Below are positions 1-13,600 of a DNA stretch of 64,000 bases, one piece after another. Below the pieces are notes generated by a model that did no database searches, was not told the DNA's origin, and saw only the letters and a program-made list of their open reading frames with translations. Source of the stretch: Nereocystis luetkeana (Eukaryota; Sar; Phaeophyceae; Laminariales; Laminariaceae); the NCBI GenBank assembly GCA_031213475.1, contig JARUPZ010000030.1:6131661-6195660 (forward strand), given 5' to 3'. Position numbers and translations under genes: made by a program. The stretch's first letter is position 1; each line of letters starts with the position of its first letter.

Positions 1-159
1 ATTTCATTTCTGGTGTGACCACTTCCAGAGACAGCAATGGGGTTACTATGTAACTGCCTCGTGGGTGCCTCACCATGTACACAGTACGTGATACAATCGT
101 CCCCCTTGTGCGGAGTAAATGTTCTCCCCGCACAAAATGATCTGACTTGACCACCAGCC

Positions 160-2200
160 GTGGTAACCGCCAAAAAAAAGTACCCTGACTGTCTAGCTCA
201 CGCAGTGAGAGGCGTGTTTTGCAGCGTCAGGCACACGATAGTACCAAGCGAAACAATGAGTAGGGGCTGGCATACATTTATCCCCCCCCCACGAACGTGG
301 AGAGAAGAAGTAGTAGTAAACTTATCCAAGAAAGGAGATAAGGCTGACCCGGGGAACTATAGAGGGATAACGCTACTAAGCACAGTAGTAGGCAAAACAT
401 TCTGTAAGATTTTGAACGATAGAATGGGAACGATGATGGAGAAGGAAGACAAAATAAGCGAAGGGCAAGCAGGGTTTAGGCCAAACCGTGGCTGCGTAGA
501 CCATGTGTACACTCTAGGTAAGATAATCCAAGGTAGGAAAGACGCGGGACTACCAACGTACTGTTTCTTTCTAGATGACAATGTACAGAAGGCCTACGAC
601 ACAGTATGGAGAAAAGGATTGTGGAAAAAACTATGGGAAATAGGAATCAGAGGAAAGATGTGGAGAATGATGAAAAATATGACGGAATGTGCGAGAAGTG
701 CTGTGATGCTGGACGGGGAAATATCGAAGTATGTTGATATTCTACAAGGAGTTGCACAAGGATGTACGCTGTCACCCAACCTATTCAAGATATATATTAA
801 CGACCTGATAGTAGCAGTTGAAGCAGCAAGGCAGGGAGTCACGGTAGGGGAAGATACAGTGTCGGGATTGATGTTTGCTGATGACTTCGTGGGGATATCA
901 GAGACACCTGAAGGATTGCAAAAACAAATAGAGAACGCGCTAGAATACACTAGGAAATGGAGGGTAACGGTGAACGTCAAGAAATGCGCAGTAGTTGTTT
1001 CTGTAACGAAGATAAGGTGAACCCGATAAATTTCAGTTGGAAGTGGGGAGAAGACGAATTGCCGATCGTAGACCAGTATACGTACCTTGGCGTAGAGATC
1101 TCAAAAGACTGCTCTTGGGATACACATATAGCAAAAGTAATAGGAAAGGGTAAAGCACACATAGGCAAGATGGATGCGATCCTAATAAGACTCGCACCTC
1201 GACACCAGGATTAAGAGATGTATCCTGATGAATGTGATAGTACCAAAGCTAGAATATGCAGGAGAAGTATGGGAAGGGAATGTGAAACTCGTAAAACAGT
1301 TGGAAACAGTACAGATGACAGCAGCTAAAAATTCCGACTAGTAATACAGTATTAAGAGCAGAACTGAGAATGCACCCACTCAAGACAAACAGGGATATGA
1401 GAAAGTTGAAATGGCAATATAAAGTAAGGAACATGCCAAAAAAGAGGTTGCCGGCCATAGTTGATAAAGCTGTATGGGAGAAAGTAACAACAGTGCGAGC
1501 TGGAATAGGGTGGGATAGCGTAGTTGAGAAAGTATGGAAGGATATAGGGGGAAACCAAGAAGAGGTGATGTCCGCCAGGAAGTTTGGGAAGCACAAGGCA
1601 GAAGTAGAAGAAAGGATAGAAAGAAGGGAAGGGCTAGCGCTACGAAACAAGGTGGAATCGGAAAAACACCTAGAGATAGACGGGAGATTGAGGGAAGGAA
1701 TAGGAATGAAAACGTATCTGCACGGCCCAATGGACTTCGCGAAAACGCTGAAGCTGCGGTTTCGTGTAGGCGACCTGGACTTGCCAGAAAGAAAAAAGAG
1801 GTATACCAGTAGCCGGGAGGAGGAGGAAATAGATGCACGGATGTGCCCGTGTGGCAAAGCGATAGAGAGTAGAACTCACATAGTAGGAGAATGTGAAATA
1901 TACAAGGAGGAACGGGATGTGTTAGAAGAGGAGATGAGGGAAATAGACGAATGTGACATGGAGGAGTTTGACACACTAGATAGCAGCGAGAAAACGATCG
2001 CTATCCTAGGAGATAGATGGTGGCCACAGGCGGCCAAACAGGAAGGGGATAAGCTTAGCAAAAAGTTTCTATGTAATATATGGAAACAACGTAATGAGCG
2101 CCCAATTGTTGGAGGTGTCTCTATTAGGAGTAGGAACGGTGCTCCGTCTCGAAAGGGATGCGTGGTCAATGGTCAAATGACTAAGGCAAGCAACAAATGA
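160..2200 (+). mobile_element. Degenerate LINE-like (non-LTR) retrotransposon, reverse transcriptase region
   Basis: A decayed non-LTR retrotransposon. The first open stretch (160-1020) is a reverse transcriptase: it shows a RGITLLS-type motif near 364, a RPNRGCVDHV block near 478, KAYDTVW near 592, QGVAQGCTLSPNLF near 750 and the catalytic LMFADDF core at 868-888 (the usual Y is F, common in LINE RTs). The frame then breaks: the thumb-like continuation (YLGVEISKDCSWDTHI) is read in a second frame up to 1214, and after several more lesions the C-terminal part is open at 1370-2200, with a CxCx8Hx4C zinc-knuckle-like cluster near 1846-1896. No endonuclease ORF is seen in the window, so the element is 5' incomplete or starts outside. 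It is probably dead. The part beyond 1370 is charged and typical of LINE C-termini. The RT assignment is firm; the clade is not determined. Confidence 0.92.
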
Positions 2201-2205
2201 GTACG

Positions 2206-2232
2206 CCCCCCCCCCCCTCCCCCCCCCCCCCC
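2206..2232. repeat. Poly-C tract directly after the LINE fragment
   Basis: Almost pure C run interrupted by one or two T, just downstream of the LINE reading frame. It is followed by the first copy of a dispersed unit containing CATGCATGGCCGTAGTCGT (about 2421-2450). Confidence 0.8.
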
Positions 2233-3062
2233 GAATGCCTCACCTCTCACATGTCAAGTCGGTGCTCAAGCTTCGTCGATGTGGGCATCTCTGAACGGGC
2301 AGCATGATTCAGTGCACCCCTTTTATTTATGTCGGTGAAAAAAAATTGTTCTGGTATGTGGTGTGATGATCAACATATGGTTTTGACCCTCCAGGGGGGG
2401 GAGGGGAGGCCCACATGTTCATGCATGGCCGTAGTCGTGTGACAATAGACGCTCGTGGGAGGACGGAGTGTTGATCACGTCTGTCTGCATGTTGGGAGGG
2501 GTACAATAAGGGCTAATATAGCCCTTTAAAAAAAACATCCGAAAACAAACACTTCACGAAGCAACAGCCATCGCGTGCATGCAACGACTAAATTTTACGG
2601 CTTCGTGGCAAAACCAATAGTGCAACACGCTCGCTTGTAGCTCGTTTTTAGCTCGGAGAGGCCATCGATTCCAACTCCAGGATTATTGGTTGTCATCGGA
2701 GATCGACATGGATCTATCGTAGACTACTGAGGAGTTATATATGGATGATGGCTTTTATAATGAGGCCAAGAGGGCCCGTCGGCGTTAGTGGTGATTGGTA
2801 CGATGTCTGTCGTGGAAGCATCTATCTTTGATATTGTATTTTGTATTCAATATTGTTATTAGTAATATTCATATTATACATCTGTGTGTTTTCCTGTGAG
2901 CTACATGAGCTCCTCTCGATCGTCCTCGCCGGATACCTGTCCGAGCTTGAGGCCATTCCAACAAGGATCTACTTTGGAGAATTTTGAGGGCAGATATATA
3001 CAGTAGATGATTATTAGAGATATGTTGTGATCTACTATTAATAGTCTACTGTATGATATAGT

Positions 3063-3170
3063 ACGGGGGACCATATTAAGTAGGACCTACCAGGTACGAT
3101 ATAGACAAAAACCTATATATTTCGATATTTTTACTCACAATATTCGGTCCTATTTACTATGGTCGCCCGT
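3063..3170 (+). mobile_element. MITE family A, copy 1
   Basis: Starts ACGGGGGACCATATTAA and ends TTTACTATGGTCGCCCGT, with the family's AT-rich core (CCTATATATTTCG...TTTTTACT). Its left half carries a TACCAGGTA motif that the consensus lacks. Confidence 0.85.
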
Positions 3171-3570
3171 AAATAGCTCGTACTGCCGGTTGATACTGGT
3201 ATGGACTACGCAGATGCTGCACAACTGCTCATGAGAGCAGGTTAGGATCTAATAGTTGATCTGTATGACCTATCTGTAGATGATCTATCTATACCCGACG
3301 GGTGAAACAAAAAAAACGCAGCGAGCACAAGGCAGAAAAAAAAAACACGCACGCGCTGAGGAAACATAATGAGAACAAAAGAAATAGTAGCGCGGTTTTT
3401 CCCTTTTATCCGTTGGTGTTGACCTCTTCGATTGACTTATTCCCGTTTTTTTTGTTGATTGTGTTGTTGTGCCTTTTCCTGCTTTGAAGCTCCCTCCGAT
3501 GCTGGGAGGCTGCCTGCTGCGTGAGGATGCTTGCTAAGGATGCTTGCTTGAGTGCGATCGCGATAGAGGC

Positions 3571-3616
3571 GGACGGACGGGCGGACGGGCGGACGGACGG
3601 ACGGACGGACGGACGG
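3571..3616. repeat. GGAC/GGGC tetranucleotide tandem array
   Basis: About eleven units of GGAC with occasional GGGC. The arrays of Arg/Pro or Gly/Arg codons it creates in several frames are not real genes. Confidence 0.9.
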
Positions 3617-4914
3617 CCTCTCTTCTCCTTGCCGTCCAGAAAGACTGCTGGACAAGCAAAAGCCTGCTGAATAAAGAGCATTTCGTCTCCCCGATTTCAG
3701 AAAATATATACCTGGTAACTAATTTACCACAAAAAAACAAACGATGTAAAAACTATTCATACGATTTTTTGTTTTGTTTTATGATCGTATAAATATATCG
3801 ATATATTTCTCTCTAGCTCCATGCTGATTGCTTTACTCCCTCCTTGTACAAGGAGCAGGGGGGTTGTTAGTGTCCGCTCTTTCTCACGTTATTGATTCGT
3901 CTGCTTCGAGCATTTATGGGCCCTACTTACTTATGCCTCTTCACTGCTGTTGGAACCATCTGACGCCGCAAAGAGCTCGTACTACACGTGTACCCGGTAC
4001 GTACTTGCAAACATATATATGGAAAACGCAAAAGAAATGCGAATGTGTGCCGTAACTACTATAAGTACTTGTGACTTCAGTAACCAACTTACTGCAAGAA
4101 GAAAAATCACGCGACCAATATATATGCAAAGGAGTAGCCTCCTATCGTAGAAAGACCCCCGCCCCCTCCTCCCCGCGCCTGATTTCTCGCGAGACAACAA
4201 CAAAAAGAGCATGACGGCGGTGTGGTACGCCCTCCGAGGGACACACCGGGGTGAAGGCTGAAGCGCTCACACTTCATCGCCCACCCTGATGGGCCCCGTG
4301 CCTGCCGCAACCACCAGCAGCAGGAGGACTAACTACAGCGCTATACCACGGCACTGCAGTGGGCCATGTTCGCTCCTCTCCTTTCTTTTGCTCTTAACCC
4401 TCTCTTAACTACTTCAAAAACGACCCTACCCTGATTCCGAGTACTTCGTCCAAAACATAGAAAAACCGCGGGTGGTTGGTGCAGTTAGTTCTGTGTGTGT
4501 TTTTTTTGTTTCAGTCTGTCTCGACTCCCTGCTTAACAAGTCGACTATTGACGACGAGTACTACTGTGTACTCGCAGCAGCTTTCTCGGCGAGCATGCAT
4601 ACCGCACGATGTAGAGACGCGCCTATGGTTGTGGTTGCCGCGGCACTCGCGCCGCGAGAAAAAGGGTCACACCAAGACCAACCAACATGGATGACAACAA
4701 GCTGAAGGTTTGTTGGCGCAGTAAAATCAAAACTCGTCGTCACCGGTTGTAACGCTGTGATCGCCGGCGACGCAAACATATCTGGTACCTACTAGTATGT
4801 ACCCCACCCGCCTGTCTGTCCGAAGATGCAGCGACCGTTTGGGTCTGAGCAGGAACAACCAAGTGGTCCTTGCATATGCGCACGTAACAAACAAACAAAC
4901 AAACGAACTTTAAC

Positions 4915-5023
4915 TATTACGGGGGGCCATAGTTAATAGGACCTGTGGTATACATAAAAACCTATATGTTTAACCATTTTTACTAACAATATTTGGTCCT
5001 GTTAACTATGGCCCCCCGTAATA
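4915..5023 (+). mobile_element. MITE family A, subfamily with GGGCCATAGTTAA ends, copy 2
   Basis: Full-length: TATTACGGGGGGCCATAG at the left and CTATGGCCCCCCGTAATA at the right, so the ends pair over about 18 bp. The inner arm AGGACC/GGTCCT also pairs. TA flanks could be a TA target duplication as in Tc1/mariner-type elements (inference). Confidence 0.9.
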
Positions 5024-5294
5024 TATGCTACCAGGTATACTATAACCGCTCGCCCCGAATATCACAAAGAACTATTAATAAATAAACAACAAACAGCAAA
5101 CAGCAAAAAAACAACAAACTTCGTACGATACACCATCAGATACGAGGTGAATGCACACAATAATATCAGACAGGCGGGGCATCTCTCCACGCGAGCTCTG
5201 TGCGATCGGAGCACAACAAACAACGTTGCCGTCACCTACTACGTATTGATAATATGATCGTCGAAAAGACAAACAACCCTCGCGAACGACACTA

Positions 5295-5376
5295 ATTCGG
5301 GGGGACATAGTGGAATATGTAGGTTTTCGTGTCTGTAGTAGATGACGGGTCCTATTTACTATGGGCACCCGAAATA
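5295..5376 (-). mobile_element. MITE family A, internally deleted copy 3
   Basis: Ends are recognisable (ATTCGGGGGGACATAGT and CCTATTTACTATGGGCACCC) but about 25 bp of the core is missing. The inner order (ATGTAGGTTTTCGTGT) shows it lies in reverse orientation to most copies. Confidence 0.75.
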
Positions 5377-6488
5377 ACACTCACACTCACAAACAAAACG
5401 TGTATACTACCGTAGTAGTAGTATTTGCATCTGATATAAATAAAGCTACCGTTAAAGGCTTGATCGAACCTACCAAGCCGCGTTTCACCAGTTCCTGAAA
5501 AGGCTACGTACAGTCACATAGGCTAGAATTCACACCAGGTGTAAGCTACCAAGCGTTTCGCCAATTTTTCGAGTGTATCGTATCATACACACGAGCGTAC
5601 AATACCAGTAGCATGTTTGAACAGCTTGGTACCGAATAAGAAAATTAGCTCGCGCGACCTCAACCTTTTTTAGTGCTACCCTATACATGAACCTACCGTA
5701 AATCGGACTGTAATTCCAAGTGTTTTTATCACAATGGGAGTGCTCTCCTTAAGGCCAAAAGGGATTATTGAGGGTACGACCATTGCGCCTACCGCCGTCT
5801 ACAACAACAGTTGTGATGCTGAACCGAACTACACGAAAGTATGCCCACTTCTCGCTCTACTGCTACCTGGTACTTGACAATATCTCCTCCCTCCTTAGGC
5901 TTCACGTGGCGTATGCCTGTCAGTCCTCGCGAGGGAGCTGTGACTGCATAGCAGGAGCTGCATGAAGTAGGTAACTTTCGTTCCGCATGGCGTACACGTC
6001 AAGCATGGCGGTGCCGCCCTTAGTTGGAGACGCGTTCTACCATCATTCGCAAAAAAACGACCGGCTGCTTGCTACAGGTAGGTGCTCATCAGGTAGCCGT
6101 TCGTCATAGATGGGTGTCGCCCGTGTCAAAATAACGCTCTCTCTGAACGGGAATGTAAGGACCGTTGGGTGTTGATATTGCTGCTTCAACGGTCGTTAAA
6201 TATCCGTTCACAGAGCGGTACACGAGCGAGGACGAACAACCTACAACTTGTGCACACCACCATGTACTACAACCTTTAGATTCTTCAAGAGGTTGGAAGC
6301 TAGCCTCCTCCTCCTCCTCCGCCTTCTCTCATCATGCAAGTCGTTCTTGGCTTGGATTATTCACCGACTTCCTTCCAGCGACGCTTCGATTGATCGGGCG
6401 GTCGGATGTCGGCTCGGCTTGCCCGGTGTTGGCTGTTCGCTTGACTTGCGACGTTGGTGTGGGTTGGCCGGTGAGGTCGATTGAGCTC

Positions 6489-7588
6489 CTAAGCTTTCGT
6501 CGGGCGGCACTGAAGTACGGCAGTCAGTCACATGGGTCACAGCCAAGGGAGGGCGGGGGGGGGGGGGGGGGGGGGCGATGGTCAAAGGACAGCTTGTATT
6601 ATGGCTATCCATAGCTGCCGTAACATCCCTAAGGCTGACCCTCGGCCTGCACCGCTACAATAGTAGTTTGGTTCTCCCCATGCTTACATATGTACAACCT
6701 GAAATCAGATGTTAGGCCAACATCCTTCGTGAGAAACCTGAAACCAGATATTTACGCTAACATCCTTCTTAAGGAACCTGAAATCAGATGTTAGGCTAAC
6801 ATCCTTTTATCCTTATTTTGCCGCGGAACGAGAAGGGGGGCCTCTTTCTCACGGAAGGTTTCCTATAGACGGGGGGGCTGCCTGGACTACCCATACACTT
6901 GCTCTTTTTCGTCGACATTTCTATCTACGTAGGCGATAATTCTCAGAAGCCTGTTTTCTTACGAGAGGGGTCGATAGTTAGTTGTATTAATCCGTTCGAG
7001 ACTTCGCCGGGGAAAAATTGCGATACAATGGTTGGTGCCCGAGTAACGATGGTTGGTGCCCGAGTTACGATGGTTGAAAGCAATCAGTCGCACAGCACGG
7101 GCGCAAGCATCATGATCATCCTACCCTACCTATGTACCCCTAACCTGCTTAGTGGGCGCTCGTACTCGTGGTCGTGTACGATAGACATGTTGCACCAAAA
7201 GCGTGATTGTTTTTTGCTGCTATCTGCCACACCCGAAGGGTTTGACCCTTTTTATTAATAGTACTGTTAGGACCGCAGTCCCATGTTGGGGACGAACCAG
7301 TCAAGTTCCAAGTAGGTTGTCGCCAAAACGGGACTGCCGTCCTATATGGGTTTTGCTATCTGCTTCTGTTTTTGTCTTGTTTTTTTTGCTTCGCTTCATC
7401 TTCTTTTTTAGGTTTTTGTCTGCTATTAATAGTCTCCTTTTTGCTTCCCTGGTGTCCTTAGTGGTGGAGTGCGTATGCTTGTTTCTTGTTTTTGCCTCTG
7501 TTTTACTACCGAGGTATTTCTTCCACTCCAGAGTTATTGGAGCCTGTCCTGTGACCACGGACTGCATTGTATTGTGAGTTAATGTGAG

Positions 7589-7628
<40 letters not shown>

Positions 7629-10600
7629 GGATAAGGGTGCACCTCCCACTATTACGGGGGACCATATTAAGTACCAGGTACCTGGTAGGACTTCTGATAA
7701 ACACAAAAACTTATATATTTAGCTATTTTTACTAACTATATTTGATCCTATTTACTATGGTCCCCCGTAATAATGTATCTTGAGGCTACCATACTCCCTA
7801 GAGGAGATCTATACTATTAGTGAGTCATTGGTACAATTAGTGAGTCGTTAGTACCACGTACGAGTAAGTCATTACTTGCAGCCGTACTAATGGTAAGTCA
7901 TAGTACTATTAGCAACTCATTAGTACTATTAGCAACTCATTGGTGCTACTAGTAAGTTACCCAACACCTGCCTTGCGCATCCCAAAGGCCAACGTCAAGG
8001 CATACTATTAATACAGTAGCAGATATATCTATATAGAAAAATAGTGTGTAACACAAACTACAGTCCTAGGGATAGCCTGGCCTAAAGCTTCTACCTTCCT
8101 TATCGTATAGCAAGCGTCATACTATATCCCCGGTATACCGTTTTATGGAAAAATACAGCAGCTAAGCACAGAGTGAGTGTCTCAACCCTTCTACCACTCG
8201 TAGCTATCCTGTGGGGGGAAAATGATAATCACCTGGTAGTAGCAGTCGGCCATGAAGGTGCATTCGTGCCCGGCGTGACAGCACGTGGACCCCAAGAAAT
8301 TGTTACCACCGCACTGCAGCCAAAGGCGTCGGACCAACGGAGGCACCGGATGGCACCAAGGCGAGGGGAGAAAGGGGGACGGGGAGTCGGGAGCGGGGGG
8401 GAGAGGGGGGGGGGGGGGGTAAGGGTTCGAGCGGTGTTTAGTTTTTGTTGTTGTGAGAGTTTGCAAACCCTTGAATTCCTGCGCGGCAACGAAGTGGGGA
8501 TCAACAGTCTGCTCGAGGCATAATTGGGCTTGGGCTGGACAAAAAGTTGTGATGACCCACCCTGTTTGATGGCTGACACCGTCATGATTAAGGCACTGCT
8601 GTGCCTAGTGGAAGCTCGAGTCAACAGCAAACAGCATTTCAGATTGACCTCCGAAGGCACGGTGCTTACTTGCGTTCCTACGTGACCCATGGGATACAAT
8701 ACCGCAAAAATGATTCCAGTGGCAATACAATTTCAACCAATTTCTTCCAAAAAAAAAAAGTGTGGGAGGAGAAGTGGAGTTCCAAAGGGATGGATGGCCT
8801 TAATATGTACCGTGGTGTCATACAAGGGGATGCAACTTTGTGTTCGTAAGCATCCACCTGTTCTTAGATTAATATCAATAGGTACTTGGGCCCAAATGAG
8901 CGGGGGTGGGGTTCCAAACGAGCTAACTGTTTGTCGTATGTACCGGGTGTAGTATCTAGTATCATTCAAGGGGACGCAATTTGTCCTAAACCCAACTAAA
9001 CAAGCTCAAGTAAACAAGCGCCGAAAATACACACCTATGCGTACGTTGGCCACGGTAGACTCGGCACTTTAGCGACAGCCGGCACTACTACGGGGGACCA
9101 TATTGAATAAGACCTACGGTAGACACAAAAACCTACACATTTCGCTATTTTTACTGACAATATTTGGTCCTGTTTAATGTGGCCCCCCGTAATATATACT
9201 CCGCGCACTACCGCTCTGGCGAACCCCGTGTATCTGCGCCAATCGACTCCACGGGCACTTTGAGAGGGAAACCGGCACGACTGTTACACCACCCGCACTG
9301 TAGAGGGACCACCACTTCTATATATTCCAGTACCTGCTCGTAGGCCTCGACAGGGTCGGCGCACTCTCCCTCGCTGCCCTCATTGTCGCCTCCTGCGCCC
9401 GCCGTGGTGTTACCCCCCACCCCTGCATTCAGCCGTGCAAGGTGCCAGGTACCCATGAATTGGTTATGGAGCGAGCGACCCGAAAAAAGAGGCAGCAAAT
9501 AGAGGGCGGCTTTGTATGGTGAGCTTGAGGCATGCGTGGGGGGGCAAAAAAAAAAAAAAAACACACACACACACACACAACGAATAGAGAGCTTTTCAAG
9601 GTTATAGCTTAAGGCATGCGTGGGGACAACATCCTTTTCTGAGTAAAAAAAAGATGAAACAAAGAAAGTGTTTGATGTCATTATTATGCTTGCCTTCCGA
9701 CAGCATAGCGTAGATGCCATTCCAATATGAACCGAATATACAGACTTTCCGAATAATACTTCCGGACCGAGTGGTACTGTGTACCTTGGTACGTAATAAT
9801 AGTGCATACACCACGGCTCGCTCGTACTGTTTATCCCCTTGCGTACTGGTACTGCCCGTGCGCAAATATTATTATTTCGTACCAGGTACGTGCTTGTTTT
9901 CTCCCATGGAGGCGTGTTTGTTTTTTGTTTCAGCCTGTTTCGGCGGCTTTCCACTGCCTAGACTTCAGGGAAAACGAGCTAATGCGAGAACATCATCATC
10001 ATCATCATCATCATCGCCATCACCATCACCACCACCACCATCATCGTCCTCACTATCATCATCTCTTCGCCATCATCATCAGCCCAGGGGATATGGTGCA
10101 CATCTAACAAAAACGCATTAGTTTGACGTTTACCAGATACCAGGTACATGATATGATGCTGCGTACTCTTACGGCTGCAGCCTTACGGGGATCCACAATT
10201 ATCAGGACCCAAAATGGTGAATATTCCTATACACGAAAGCCATATTTTGGGTCCTATTTTGTTACGGTCCCCCGCAATAGTATTACGGGGGACCATATTA
10301 AATGGGACCTGCGGTACACACAAAAACCTATATATTTCGCTGTTTTTACCTACAATATTTGGTCCTATTTACTATGGTCACCCGTAACGGTGGACTACCG
10401 GGTATTAGTTTACTATCAGTGTCCTATTAGCGCTCTAGTAGTGTACTGGTGGTGTGCTTGTAGTGTGCTAGTGATTTCTGTGCTTATCGAACACAATGGA
10501 CTGAAAGCAACAGCCGTTCTGACCTTCGGTGGGGCCTGACGGCGATTTAGTCTCCTCAGGGCTGTCCTCAGTAGATGCCGGTGCTTCAGTCGTCGGTGCT

Positions 10601-13600
10601 GCAGTCGTCGGTGCTGCAGTCGTCGGTGCTGCAGTCGTCGGTGCGTCCGTGGGCGTGGGTCCCGAACCGTCTGATTCATGTAATCGCCCACCAGTACGTA
10701 TAGTTCATGGAGTAATTGTTGATGGGGAGTAGGAGGGTCAGGGAAGGGCGCAACGGCAGCAGCAGCAGCAGCAGCAGCAGCAGCCAGCATGCAACAAAGC
10801 AGCAGCAAGCAGGCATGAAAAAAAACACCCCATAGATACATGCCTCTGCGTTTGTTAGTATTATTATTATTATCCTCATGTGAGTTTGCCCTCCGACAAG
10901 AAGCAGACAGCAAGGAGCTAAACATCCCACCCCGCGGTTGCGTTCGGTGTTTCTCATCATGTTCCCACCCGACAACGTATGCTATTAATAGTACAGAAGT
11001 CAACCAAAATGAGATAAGCCCATGCGAGCCCCCCCCGCGCACAGGCAGAGATAGAGAAAGGGAACTGCATGCACGTTTTTTCGGAGGGGGGGGGAACTAC
11101 GTGGGATCAGGTGTGTACTTCGCTTGGAGGTAAAAAAAAGGGTGCTGCACCCATGTCTTAGGGGGGAACAAGACTAACCAATTGTGACAAAACGTTTTCT
11201 CGGCAGAAAAATGGGTTCCTAAAATAAAAACAAAGCCTAGATAACGATAACAGCAACAACAGCAACGACGACGAGCAATACCAACAACTAAAAAGAACGC
11301 GGCAGTCAAATGCGATAAACCAATCCCCCCCCCCCCCCCCGCCTCCCCCGCGCGCACGCCTCCTCCTCCGCTCACCGACAGAAATGGAAAAGTCGGAGCA
11401 TCCCCAAAATTCTTCGGCGTATGCCCAGAGATCATCACCACAGTAGTCGACGTCGAGGTGTACCCAGTCTTCCTTGTCGGGAGCGCACGTGCCGGGCCAC
11501 GAGGGGGGGTTGAACTCCTCGTACCCTGGGTGGCGGCACTTGTGTCCCGTGTCTAGTGCGGGCGTGCAGGCGTAGGGTAGGGCGTTGATGGTGACGGGGG
11601 GAGGCGTTCAGCGGGGGAGGTAGTGGGGGCGGGGGGGGGGGGGGGAGGGTACAGTAAATATTACGGGGGGTCATAGTAAATAGGACAGAATATTGCTAGT
11701 AAAAATAGCGAAATATAGAGGTATTTGTATGTACCGTAGGCCCTATTTAATATGGTCCCCCGTAATAGTCCCTTTTTTGGAGGTTGCTTACATAGGTGTA
11801 GTAGCCCCTTGTAAGAGGTAGAGCAGGCACCGGCCCCTTACAGTCGCAGAAACTCGAGCTTCCTTCTACTTACTGGGGACCGTTTTCCTTTATCGCGGGG
11901 TCGATTGGAAGGGGCTATACTGCTAACGTCTATGAAAGGGGGGGGAGAGGCGGGGGGGAGGGGTGAGGGTGTACTCGATAGGAGAGATGTACTTGATCTC
12001 ATGCATGGCCGTAGTCGTATGGGGCGGCGGGGGGGGGGGGGTACTCATTACCATGCATGGCCGTAGTCGTATGACCATAGACCCTCACACCCCTACAATG
12101 CCGGGACAGAGCACGTCTGGCTGTTACCGACCAGGCCGACATTGCTTGTACCAAGCGCGAAGCGCCGTGAGGTGTTGGGCGAGTCGAGGGGGGGGGGCGC
12201 AGTGTACTCCTCATTGCCATGCACGGCCCTATGTAGTGGTATGATCATAGAGCCTCCCATCCCTGCTATGCCGGGACGGAGCACTCCGGGTTTTTACCGA
12301 CCAGGCAAGACATTGCTTGCTTGCACCCTGCTAGAAGCTCAAAGCTACCCCGTGGAGTGTTCGGAGGGTCGCACGAAGGTCGAGCCTGCATCCTGCTAAG
12401 AAAACCGCCTGCAAGACCGGACTATCGACACCTTGTGCGTACAGTACTTTATTGCACATGGATGACAGCATCGGAATACCTTGACTCGTTTTGAGGGGCA
12501 GAGGTAGAGTAGAAGCTTCCGGATTATTCACGCACCGCCTCCCGAAAATACACGCATCACATTAAATACACACCGGCGCCGAAGTTTTTTCTGAGCGGAG
12601 GCAGGAACGCGTGAGGCATCTCTGCTCGCCACTAACGCTTCTTTAGTTCAAAACTATCCTTTCAACTATAGTACTAGGCAGAACTAACACGCACGAAACA
12701 CGTGCAGAATACACGAGTCAGTATTAGCCCCTTGAGTACCGCAGTCCCGATTTGGGGACAAACCAGTCTAATCCCAAGTGATTTGTCCCCAAAACGGGAC
12801 TGGGGTCCTAAAAGGGTTAAGGAGCTGTGCCGGTCTATTTCGTGTCTTGAAATGGTGGGATTACTACAAGTAACAATGGCTACTCATGTTTTTTTCGTTT
12901 AGCCATCCGAGAAAATGTTTAGCAGCAGCAGCAGCATGAGCTTCAACGTTGACCGCGCTCATAAAAAATAACCACGCTCCCGTTTTGACGCGTGCTACGC
13001 TATAGAGGCAGCTCTTTTGATACCAAAATTGTTTCGGCTGACCGAGCTCCTTAAGCCAAAATCGTGGGAACGCTACGAGTGGTCTACCATAAATTGGCTT
13101 TGGGGTTGTTCTTGGGGTTTTGCTTCTACAGTAGCTTTCATCAAAATTAGGTATTTGGTGGATATAAGGAGCTCCTATACTGAAATCAAATGAGGAGTCC
13201 CTGAAAAAAGTTAGGGGATGCCCCTCTGAGGCAAATACGCGTCCCCGAAAGAAGAGCAAGATTTTGTTCACTTCAACGTCTTCCGCTCATGAGCGCATTC
13301 CCTGACATAAGAAGAAAAATAGCAGCAATTCCATTCCGAACAGGCAGACACCACCACCACCAACAACAAATAACTCACAGTACGTCATCTGGAGGACGCA
13401 GTGCGTGCAGGTCAGGTCCGCAGGCAGCTGGTAGTTCATGGTCATGATGTAGCCGCCGTCCGAGCGCGGGTCATGCTCCTGGTCGGTCTCCCTCTCGCGG
13501 CACTCCGGGTCGCAGTAGTACCTCCCCGGGTACTCGGGGTCGATGGGACTGTTCACGTCGTCCCCCTTAGCCCGCGTGAGAGGGTATTTGTTGAAGCACT

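Larger units (their letters stand above)
2233..6488. other. Gene-poor repeat region between the LINE and the LPMO gene
   Basis: No protein-coding exon is convincing here on either strand. It holds three MITE copies, a GGAC tandem array (3571-3616), a CT/GT-rich stretch near 4490-4520, several copies of the TACCAGGTA 9-mer (3088, 3709, 5029, 5864) and AT-rich filler. The final exon of the minus-strand LPMO gene is proposed at the right edge of this stretch but other end points inside it are possible. Confidence 0.6.

Noticed and set aside
9802-10107. His-rich protein
   Set aside because: Produced by the (CAT)n microsatellite inside an LPMO intron.
10416-11042. Minus-strand RRLQHRRLQHRR protein
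   Set aside because: Wrong frame of the LPMO linker exon; the PTTAAPTT frame connects in phase to both neighbours.
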